In this document: in pieces, positions 39,522-45,012 of the stretch
How the letters are laid out: every line of letters begins with the position of its first letter
Numbering within the stretch: the stretch's first letter is position 1
Virus record (IMG/VR): IMGVR_UViG_3300037502_002036
Location: 1 to 45,012 of that record
From: a virus
Reading direction: 5' to 3' (one strand)
DNA length: 45,012 nt
Position numbers and translations under genes: made by a program
Notes under the pieces: model-generated
Databases searched by the model: none
What the model was told of the DNA's origin: nothing
Seen by the model: the letters and a program-made list of their open reading frames with translations, nothing else

Positions 39522-39753
39522 AGTAGTAAGTGCAAACATCTCAGAGATGGTACGATCCTATGGAAAGACGGGAAAGATAGGTACGAGCACTCCGGATTCC
39601 AAGGCAAAGGCTATTAAGCAGGCAACAGCGATAGCCCTGTCTAAGGCTCGGAAGCCTGCCAAGATGAAAGCAGGCAGTCGGCCCAAAGGTGTTCCTGGCC
39701 CGTCGATGGTTGTGAAGAAGAAGGATGGCAATAGGCCAGTAAAGATTTACTAA
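39493..39753 (+). CDS. Small basic head-associated protein (DUF6496-like)
   Basis: This gene gives 86 residues from ATG 39493, overlapping the portal gene by 29 bases. MPLKPGKSPKVVSANISEMV at the start followed by KAKAIKQATAIALSKARK is the pattern of a widespread small phage protein (DUF6496). It is strongly basic and may bind DNA in the head. A weak hairpin CAGAC / GTCTG (39760-39783) follows. Confidence 0.75.
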   Translation: MPLKPGKSPKVVSANISEMVRSYGKTGKIGTSTPDSKAKAIKQATAIALSKARKPAKMKAGSRPKGVPGPSMVVKKKDGNRPVKIY

Positions 39754-39800
39754 GCCCTTCAGACGGTGGCTTTTAACTGTCTGCTTTACATGGATAGACC

Positions 39801-39989
39801 ATGCTTGAGTATATTGAAGCACTACTGAAAGAGTTGCGGCAGATGCGCGCAGACTCTGAGGCTATTGTGCTCAACGGCACCATTACAGATATGGAACGCT
39901 ATCGTTTCATGATGGGTCGTCTTGAAGGGTTACGGCTTGCTGAAGAGACTGCCAAGCGATTGGCAGATCGAGTCACGGAAGATTTATAA
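39801..39989 (+). CDS. Small coiled-coil protein
   Basis: The 62-residue helical protein (YIEALLKELRQMRADSEAIV, then GRLEGLRLAEETAKRLADRV) is located between portal and GroES genes. Small helical proteins in this position are common in related phages and may be assembly factors. No specific function known. Confidence 0.6.
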   Translation: MLEYIEALLKELRQMRADSEAIVLNGTITDMERYRFMMGRLEGLRLAEETAKRLADRVTEDL

Positions 39990-40009
39990 CCCTGAAAGGA
40001 GAACACCAC

Positions 40010-40480
40010 TTGGAAACAGCAACCGTCACACCCCTTACGCCTCTGGAGCAGAAGTGGCAGAAAGAGCGCGAAGAGAAGGGGCCAACCTTGGATGATGCGT
40101 ACAGCGATGAAGGTCGTTTTGATCCTTCGTCTTTGGAAGCGTCTGTCAAAGACCGTATTCCCACACCGACTGGCTGGCGCATTGCGATCCTGCCGTACCG
40201 TGGGGCGGAGAAAACCAAGGGAGGAATTGTCCTGGCAGAGGAAACCCAGAAGCGCACACAACTGGCAACGGTCTGTGGCTATGTGCTCAAAGTGGGTGAG
40301 CTTGCTTACAAGGACGAATCAAAGTTTCCCACCGGGCCTTGGTGCGCGGAGGGGGATTGGGTGATCTTTGGCCGGTATGCCGGGTCAAGGATTTCCATTG
40401 ATGGCGGCGAGATCCGTATTTTGAATGACGATGAAATCATCGGTCGGTTAAACGACCCTGAAGACATCCTTCACATGTAA
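40010..40480 (+). CDS. GroES-like co-chaperonin
   Basis: The product is 156 residues from TTG 40010, chosen because AAAGGAG is 8 bases upstream and no better start exists. The GroES beta-barrel begins at PTGWRIAILPYR (53-64). The mobile loop region is about 66-82 (EKTKGGIVLAEETQKR), with GDWVIFGRYAG (115-125) and EIRILNDDEIIG at the end. A 45-residue N-terminal extension is unusual. Like T4 gp31 it should cap host GroEL to fold the major capsid protein encoded downstream. Confidence 0.88.
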   Translation: METATVTPLTPLEQKWQKEREEKGPTLDDAYSDEGRFDPSSLEASVKDRIPTPTGWRIAILPYRGAEKTKGGIVLAEETQKRTQLATVCGYVLKVGELAYKDESKFPTGPWCAEGDWVIFGRYAGSRISIDGGEIRILNDDEIIGRLNDPEDILHM

Positions 40481-40489
40481 GGGGTGAAT

Positions 40490-41407
40490 ATGAGCGGCGA
40501 ACAGATGGAATTTAAAATCGGAGAGGACGAAAATCCTGCCGAAGTGGAGTTAAATGAGGAGGGAGAAGGCAAGGTTCTTGATCAGCCGGAACCTCCTGCG
40601 GTCGAGACAGCCTCCGCACCGCAACAAGATGATGAGCTTGATAATTACAGCGAGAAGGTCAAGAAGCGGATTGACAAGCTAACGGCTCGGTTGCGTGAAA
40701 CGCAGCGCCGGGAAGAAGCGGCTCTGGAGTATGCGAAGAATGTGCAGGCACAGCTTCAAGCCGCACAACAAACGGTGTTTAAATCAGACACAGATCGTTT
40801 AAGTGAAGCAAAAAGCCGTGTTGAAACCCAATCGGTAGCTTTAAAACAGATCATTCGTAAAGCTCGTGAAGAAGGTGATATTGAGACAGAGATGGAGGCG
40901 CAAGAGCGTCTTGCCTCGCTTGCTTTAGAGCAGAAACAGATTCAAGCGGCTGAGTCTCAACGTGCCGCCTATGCTCAACAAGCCCGTCCACAACCCATCC
41001 AACCGCAACAACCGCAATATCAGCAACCGGTACAAAAGCCAAAACCAAGGCTTGATCCAAAAGCCGAACAGTGGGCAGAGGAAAATACTTGGTATGGTCA
41101 GGACATGGTGATGACCATGGCCGCGCAAGGCATTCACATGGAACTCATCCAAAATGAAGGGATTGACCCTGCTACGGACGAGTATTATGATGAATTAAAT
41201 CGTAGGATTAGGCAGACTTTTCCACAAAAGTTTCAATCCTCGCAGTCATCCAGGTCACCGCGCCCCGCGCAGGCGGTAGCACCTGCTAACCGGTCTTCCG
41301 GTGTTAATAATGCGCGCCGCACTGTCCGGCTTACGCCGAGTCAGGTAGCGATTGCCAAAAAACTAGGTGTTCCTCTTGAGGAATACGCCAAATACGTGAA
41401 GGAATAA
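40490..41407 (+). CDS. Capsid scaffolding protein
   Basis: This protein of 305 residues is taken from ATG 40490, with GGGG 5 bases upstream; GTG 40484 lies inside that site. The N terminus is acidic, residues about 50-150 are a charged coiled coil (KVKKRIDKLTARLRETQRRE), then a Gln/Pro linker (PQPIQPQQPQYQQPVQKP) and a basic C-terminal helix-turn (LTPSQVAIAKKLGVPLEEYA). Composition, position before the capsid gene and the small basic capsid-binding tail fit a phage scaffold. Confidence 0.82.
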   Translation: MSGEQMEFKIGEDENPAEVELNEEGEGKVLDQPEPPAVETASAPQQDDELDNYSEKVKKRIDKLTARLRETQRREEAALEYAKNVQAQLQAAQQTVFKSDTDRLSEAKSRVETQSVALKQIIRKAREEGDIETEMEAQERLASLALEQKQIQAAESQRAAYAQQARPQPIQPQQPQYQQPVQKPKPRLDPKAEQWAEENTWYGQDMVMTMAAQGIHMELIQNEGIDPATDEYYDELNRRIRQTFPQKFQSSQSSRSPRPAQAVAPANRSSGVNNARRTVRLTPSQVAIAKKLGVPLEEYAKYVKE

Positions 41408-41409
41408 AA

Positions 41410-41895
41410 ATGGATACTATCGGTAAGATACCTGAAATCAAACGCGCTTCTCGTGCTGCTGACACTCGCGAAACGACTGCGCGCCGTAAACCGTGGGCTC
41501 CCCCGTCACGTCTGGATGCGCCTGAGCCGCCTCCAGGATACAAGCATCGTTGGCTTCGGATGGAAGCAGGTGGTCAAGAAGATCGAATCAATATTTCCGG
41601 CAAAATCCGGGAAGGTTATGAGTTGGTTCGTTCGGATGAGTACCCTGATTTCCCCGTTCCGTCGGTTGAAGATGGCCGTTATGCAGGGATTATCTCTGTT
41701 GGCGGCATGGTTCTGGCTCGTATCCCTGAAGAGACTGCTGAGGAGCGCAATGCGTATTACCGCAGCAGGGCACAAGACCAAGTTACGGCAGCCGATAATG
41801 ACCTGCTGAAGACGAATGCTCACAACAGCATGCGTATTGACAGGCCAGTGCGGCAATCGAAGGTGACTTTTGGTGGCCCTAAGGCCGACTCTTAA
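41410..41895 (+). CDS. Head-associated conserved protein
   Basis: The 161 residues have a basic Arg/Pro N terminus, then GYKHRWLRMEAGGQEDRINI, then KIREGYELVRSDEYPDFPVP and MVLARIPEETAEERNAYYRS. This organisation matches proteins I know between scaffold and capsid genes in podovirus-like genomes. Their role is unknown, perhaps head assembly. Strong AAGGAAT upstream. Confidence 0.65.
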   Translation: MDTIGKIPEIKRASRAADTRETTARRKPWAPPSRLDAPEPPPGYKHRWLRMEAGGQEDRINISGKIREGYELVRSDEYPDFPVPSVEDGRYAGIISVGGMVLARIPEETAEERNAYYRSRAQDQVTAADNDLLKTNAHNSMRIDRPVRQSKVTFGGPKADS

Positions 41896-41915
41896 TCTTT
41901 TAAAGGACTTTCAAA

Positions 41916-42491
41916 ATGGCAAATTCCAACAATCCGTTCGGAATGCGCCCTCTAGGCAATCTCTCTGCCACGGGAGCGCAAAAGCAGTATGGGTATTTGA
42001 TTAAGGAAGACTACGGCACGAACATTTTCCAAGGCGACTTGGTACGTCTCGTGGGTGGTTACATTCAGCGTCTGTCTGGGGCTACCCAAGCAGCCGTAGG
42101 CGTGTTTAACGGGTGCTATTACAACGACCCTGTTACCGGCAAGCCCACTTGGTCAAACAAGTTTATTGCCAATGCCGCCTTCACAACGGACATTCAGGCC
42201 GACATCATCGATGATCCCAGCCAACTGTTCCTGATCCAGGCTGATAGCCAAGTTATCGTTCAAGCCGACATCGGTGAGAACGTAGGTGTAACGTATGGTT
42301 CTGGTAGCGTGACCACTGGTCAGTCTGCTATGACCACCACGGGCGCGCCTGATACGACTGCAGGAAACACCCTGAAGATCGTTGGCCTCTTTGCAGAGCC
42401 GGGTAATGAGCTTGGTGCTTATGCCAAGCTTGTCGTTAAAATCAACAACCATAGCTACGGTAGTTCCGGCGTGGCTGGCGTTGCATCGTAA
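41916..42491 (+). CDS. Capsid decoration / head protein
   Basis: The 191-residue product begins MANSNNPFGMRPLGNLSATG and is rich in Gly, Ala, Thr and Val with predicted beta structure (GVTYGSGSVTTGQSAMTTTG). A PFGMRP start is common in phage head proteins encoded just before the major capsid gene. A decoration or stabilisation role is inferred. A strong AAAGGAC ribosome site suggests high expression. Confidence 0.65.
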   Translation: MANSNNPFGMRPLGNLSATGAQKQYGYLIKEDYGTNIFQGDLVRLVGGYIQRLSGATQAAVGVFNGCYYNDPVTGKPTWSNKFIANAAFTTDIQADIIDDPSQLFLIQADSQVIVQADIGENVGVTYGSGSVTTGQSAMTTTGAPDTTAGNTLKIVGLFAEPGNELGAYAKLVVKINNHSYGSSGVAGVAS

Positions 42492-42503
42492 GGAGTCTGA
42501 CAA

Positions 42504-43412
42504 ATGGCTATTTCACGTTCCCAACTGGTACAAGAGCTTGAGCCTGGACTTAATGCTCTTTTCGGCCTTGAGTACAAAAACTACGAGAACGAGCATGCTG
42601 AGATCTATGCAGTAGAGACCTCTGACCGCGCGTTTGAAGAGGAAGTCATGCTCTCTGGCTTTGACTCTGCCCCGGTGAAGACTGAAGGTGCTGGTGTTGC
42701 TTATGACCAAGCGCAGGAAGTCTATACCGCTCGTTACACGCACGAGACTATCGCTCTAGCCTTCTCCCTGACGGAAGAAGCTGTGGAAGATAACCTGTAC
42801 GCCTCTCTGGCTGCTCGTTATACCAAGGCTCTGGCCCGTTCCATGGCTAACACCAAGCAGATCAAGGCTGCAGCGATCCTTAACGGTGCCTTTACCACCT
42901 CTACCGGTGGCGACGGCAAGCCCTTGTGTGCTCTGGACCACCCGACCCTGTCTGGCCCGGTTCTGAAGAACGAGCTTTCCACCCCGGCTGACCTCAGCGA
43001 GACCTCCCTTGAGCAGGCTTTGATCGACATTTCCGCGTTCACCGATGAGCGTGGTCTGAAGATCGCTGTTCAAGGCATCAAGCTGATCATCCCGAAAGAG
43101 CTTCAGTTCACGGCTGATCGCATCATGAAGTCCACTCTGCGTGTTGGTACGGCAGACAACGACATCAACGCGATCAAGAACATGGGAATGATCCCCCAGG
43201 GCTATCGTGTCAATCATTATCTGACTGACCCCGAGGCCTTCTTCATTCTGACGGATGCTCCGAACGGCATGAAGATGTTCCAGCGTGTAAACATGAAGAC
43301 CGGTTTTGAAGGCGACTTCGACACCGGCAACGTGCGCTACAAGGCTCGTGAGCGTTACAGCTTTGGATTCTCGGATCCGCGTGGCATTTTCGGCTCTCCT
43401 GGAGCCGCTTAA
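42504..43412 (+). CDS. Major capsid protein (HK97-fold, Mu gpT-like)
   Basis: The product has 302 residues. ENEHAEIYAVETSDRAFEEE, then TARYTHETIALAFSLTEEAV, then AALARYTKALARSMANTKQI-like helix, then CALDHPTL and GIKLIIPKELQFTADRIMKS match the Mu gpT-like major head subunit family of HK97-fold capsids. Strong TAAGGAG upstream, very host-like codons and a perfect terminator 14 bases downstream show an abundant product. No N-terminal delta domain is apparent, in keeping with the separate scaffold gene. Confidence 0.92.
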   Translation: MAISRSQLVQELEPGLNALFGLEYKNYENEHAEIYAVETSDRAFEEEVMLSGFDSAPVKTEGAGVAYDQAQEVYTARYTHETIALAFSLTEEAVEDNLYASLAARYTKALARSMANTKQIKAAAILNGAFTTSTGGDGKPLCALDHPTLSGPVLKNELSTPADLSETSLEQALIDISAFTDERGLKIAVQGIKLIIPKELQFTADRIMKSTLRVGTADNDINAIKNMGMIPQGYRVNHYLTDPEAFFILTDAPNGMKMFQRVNMKTGFEGDFDTGNVRYKARERYSFGFSDPRGIFGSPGAA

Positions 43413-43420
43413 GAAGTGCG

Positions 43421-43449
43421 AAAAAGGGGGCGACAACGCCCCCTTTTTT
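43421..43449 (+). terminator. Rho-independent terminator after capsid gene
   Basis: Perfect stem GGGGGCG / CGCCCCC with loop ACAA, flanked by AAAAA and TTTTTT. It closes the capsid transcript. Confidence 0.95.
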
Positions 43450-43476
43450 GTTTATTATTGCTGTAAGTTCTAGGAT
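43448..43476 (+). promoter_or_regulatory. Candidate promoter for decoration gene
   Basis: TTGTTT (43448-43453), 17 bases, TAGGAT (43471-43476). The expected start falls at the first arm of the inverted repeat at 43482. Moderate match only. Confidence 0.45.
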
Positions 43477-43481
43477 TTTTA

Positions 43482-43524
43482 CCCGTACGGACTGGCCTAG
43501 CAGACTTAGTAGAGACGGTACGGG
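43482..43524 (+). promoter_or_regulatory. Structured 5' leader (inverted repeat)
   Basis: CCCGTAC (43482-43488) pairs with GTACGGG (43518-43524), enclosing 29 bases with AGTAGAGAC. It ends 28 bases before the next start. Likely a 5' stabilising or regulatory hairpin. Confidence 0.6.
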
Positions 43525-43552
43525 GATGTGCTACTACACGAAAGGATGAGCA

Positions 43553-44131
43553 ATGGCTCTGACTACTTTCTCCGGCCCAGTTGCGTCGCAAAACGGCTTT
43601 ATTGGCGGTACAGCTTCCAGCCCCATCACTGTTTCCTCTGCTACTAACGTCTCTTCTTCTTACGTTACAGCATCCAATACCACTGGCGACGTTCGCCTAA
43701 ACTATTCGCGTTTGGAGTTCACCTCCACCGGATCTGGCGAAACGGCTCGTTTCCTTACTCGTGTGACCGGTGCTAATGCCGCTACTGGCGGTACGGTAAA
43801 CGGTGCTCACATTTCTCTGTCCATTAATGGATCCGGAACGATCTCCGGTGCTGGTAATGCTCTTCGAGTGACCCTTGGTGGTTCTTCCACCAACCCGGGT
43901 GGCACGATTGCCGCGATCCAGGTTGATTCGGACTTTGCTTCTGGTGGCACTTGGACCAATGCTTCGTTCCTGCGCTTTACGAACTCTGGCACAGGCACGA
44001 TTGGCACACTGTTCACCGCTCCTGCTGCGATGTTCCAGGCTGCTACCACGCCGACGGTTACCGACGGTATTGCGGTCAAGGATTCTGCTGGCAACACGTA
44101 CTACCTGCTCTGCTCTACAGCGTTAAGCTAA
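43553..44131 (+). CDS. Beta-rich decoration / fibre-type protein
   Basis: The 192 residues are rich in Thr, Ser, Gly and Asn (LTTFSGPVASQNGFIGGTAS and similar) with predicted beta strands and no long helices. The end TVTDGIAVKDSAGNTYYLLC resembles capsid fibre or decoration proteins. It has an AAAGGATG ribosome site and its own leader behind the capsid terminator, so it is expressed strongly and separately. Confidence 0.65.
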   Translation: MALTTFSGPVASQNGFIGGTASSPITVSSATNVSSSYVTASNTTGDVRLNYSRLEFTSTGSGETARFLTRVTGANAATGGTVNGAHISLSINGSGTISGAGNALRVTLGGSSTNPGGTIAAIQVDSDFASGGTWTNASFLRFTNSGTGTIGTLFTAPAAMFQAATTPTVTDGIAVKDSAGNTYYLLCSTALS

Positions 44132-44134
44132 TAG

Positions 44135-44350
44135 ATGCAGATCACCAAAGAGTTTCTTCTAGCGGAAATCAAGAAGATGCAGGCGCAACGGGACCATGCT
44201 CATGATGTGGCCGTTGCGTCTCAAGCAGCGATAGACACGATGAATGCGCTGCTTGCACGGCTTGATCTTCCGGAAGAAGAGGGCTTGAAATTATCGGATC
44301 TAGGGTTATCGGATCCAGTGCCCATCACTAGGGAAGGGGAAGAAACGTGA
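44135..44350 (+). CDS. Small coiled-coil protein
   Basis: The 71-residue protein has a long N-terminal helix (FLLAEIKKMQAQRDHAHDVA, then AASQAAIDTMNALLARLDLP-like continuation) and an acidic tail. Similar helices occur in small phage proteins encoded after capsid genes. The ribosome site is weak, suggesting coupling. Its stop overlaps the next GTG start. Confidence 0.6.
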   Translation: MQITKEFLLAEIKKMQAQRDHAHDVAVASQAAIDTMNALLARLDLPEEEGLKLSDLGLSDPVPITREGEET

Positions 44351-44649
44351 GTTCCAGTAATCTAAGTACGGTCACAAAGACCGCAAATGATCAGGCTATA
44401 GCTGGTCGCACCCGTGTTATTGGTATTTACTTCACCTGCACGGATACGGCTTCTTCCTTTGAATTAAGGAATGGAGATGCTGATACCGATCCAGTTCTTG
44501 TGACCATTAACACTCCTGCTGCCGCCGGGGCTAATGATCTGATCATTCCGGACATGGGTATTCTGTTCGAGGACGGCGTCTTTATTGACTTAGCGGATGC
44601 TAACGTCGAAAGCGTTACGCTGATATTTTACGGTGGCGCTGCCGTTTAA
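44347..44649 (+). CDS. Small beta-rich head/tail-associated protein
   Basis: The 100-residue product starts at GTG 44347 (GTGA overlap). The sequence alternates short strands (TRVIGIYFTCTDTASSFELR, then DPVLVTINTPAAAGANDLII, then VESVTLIFYGGAA). It looks like a small beta sandwich often encoded near phage decoration or neck proteins. No function assigned. Confidence 0.6.
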   Translation: MSSSNLSTVTKTANDQAIAGRTRVIGIYFTCTDTASSFELRNGDADTDPVLVTINTPAAAGANDLIIPDMGILFEDGVFIDLADANVESVTLIFYGGAAV

Positions 44650-44657
44650 GGACAGCT

Positions 44658-44942
44658 ATGGCTTCCAAGGGCATGGGGATCAAGACTTCTGTGAAGTCGG
44701 GCAACTTTCGCCCGACTAAGCAGGGTGCAGGCATGACGAAAAAGGGCGTTGCTGCTTATCGTCGCGCCAATCCTGGTTCTAAACTCAAAACTGCTGTAAC
44801 AGAAGATGATCCTTCTCCTGCGCGCGCGGCGCGCAGGAAGTCTTACTGTGCGCGTTCTGAGGGCCAGATGAAGAAATTTCCTAAAGCAGCGGCGGACCCT
44901 AACAGCCGTATTCGTCAGGCAAGAAAAAGGTGGAAGTGCTAA
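44658..44942 (+). CDS. Basic DUF6321-like phage protein
   Basis: The 94 residues contain MTKKGVAAYRRANPGSKLKT, then ARRKSYCARSEGQMKKFP and SRIRQARKRWKC. This Cys- and Lys/Arg-rich pattern matches the DUF6321 family known from cyanophages and giant viruses. It is likely a DNA-associated head protein. Function is not established. Confidence 0.78.
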   Translation: MASKGMGIKTSVKSGNFRPTKQGAGMTKKGVAAYRRANPGSKLKTAVTEDDPSPARAARRKSYCARSEGQMKKFPKAAADPNSRIRQARKRWKC

Positions 44943-45012
44943 ATGGAGATGATGCTTTGGAATATCGCGTTAAGCGCGATAGTGGCGATCATGGGAATGA
45001 TGCTTAAAGGAA
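44943..45012 (+). CDS. N-terminal part of membrane-anchored protein, cut by window end
   Basis: From ATG 44943 the frame stays open to the window edge and encodes a hydrophobic start (MMLWNIALSAIVAIMGMML). Small phage proteins with such a start and a helical C-terminal part are common near tail genes. Only 23 residues are visible. Confidence 0.5.
   Translation, partial: MEMMLWNIALSAIVAIMGMMLKG

Noticed and set aside
42756-43436. 226-codon antisense ORF opposite the capsid gene
   Set aside because: Shadow of a strongly codon-biased gene; it runs into the capsid terminator.
1-45012. Integrase, excisionase, lysis cassette, tail tube or ParA/ParB
   Set aside because: I looked for their motifs in all large and small reading frames and recognised none.

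Overview
The window is the genome, or most of the genome, of a tailed double-stranded DNA bacteriophage. It carries a HK97-type/gpT-like major capsid protein, a P22-like portal, small and large terminase subunits, a GroES-like co-chaperonin and a family A DNA polymerase replisome. Tail tube, tail fibre, lysis and integrase genes were not recognised, so a segment beyond the window ends is probably missing. The Rap1a/Tai-like gene and the many small proteins ending in a WVGLTDEE...EAKLKEKN module resemble phages of freshwater Burkholderiales (Betaproteobacteria). That host assignment is an inference from memory of such families, not a search.

Layout. (1) Bases 9-9148 hold four large rightward late genes for virion or ejection-type proteins, rich in Gly, Gln, Ala and Pro. 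(2) Bases 9094-11255 hold a leftward pair, an SNF2-type helicase and a PD-(D/E)XK exonuclease. (3) Bases 11336-18780 hold the rightward replication operon: a conserved small protein, a Gam/host-modulator-like protein of unknown role, an SSB-like protein, an AEP/TOTE-like primase, a UvrD-like helicase, DNA polymerase I with Leu at the Phe762 position, and a hypothetical protein. It is closed by tandem terminators. (4) Bases 18892-25400 hold an early accessory operon of about 21 tiny overlapping genes. Its first gene is a ribbon-helix-helix repressor whose promoter carries a perfect palindrome. The operon is followed by a structured RNA candidate, a CAU-anticodon tRNA and a terminator. (5) Bases 25632-25940 hold one leftward gene with its own strong promoter. 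(6) Bases 25941-26706 are a non-coding control region with a purine-rich strand, four AGAGACGTAA boxes, an A8-TA-T8 palindrome and five AAGTTCTC boxes. It is a candidate origin or late control region. (7) Bases 26707-28066 hold a small protein, the small terminase and a VRR-NUC nuclease. (8) Bases 28067-31150 are a visibly GC-rich island with its own leader motif (ATACTYTAGAAAGG), a Cys-rich protein, a DUF932 protein and a non-coding block of 13-14 bp tandem repeats. (9) Bases 31199-31311 hold a perfect canonical bacterial parS site (TGTTTCACGTGAAACA) just before the large terminase. (10) Bases 31312-45012 are the head module: large terminase, coiled-coil protein, polyvalent-type protein, portal, GroES, scaffold, major capsid and decoration proteins.

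How it fits together. Two nearly identical promoters (TTGCAY-N17-TAATATGCGA, each followed by AGAAAGGAGA and a TTG start) fire the replication and accessory operons. The accessory promoter appears to be controlled by its own first gene product. Repeated AAGTTCTC boxes sit before the terminase-small operon and again before the large terminase, which suggests a late-gene switch. The most striking element is the parS site without any ParA or ParB gene in the window. It suggests that the phage borrows the host ParB for DNA positioning, partition or interference.
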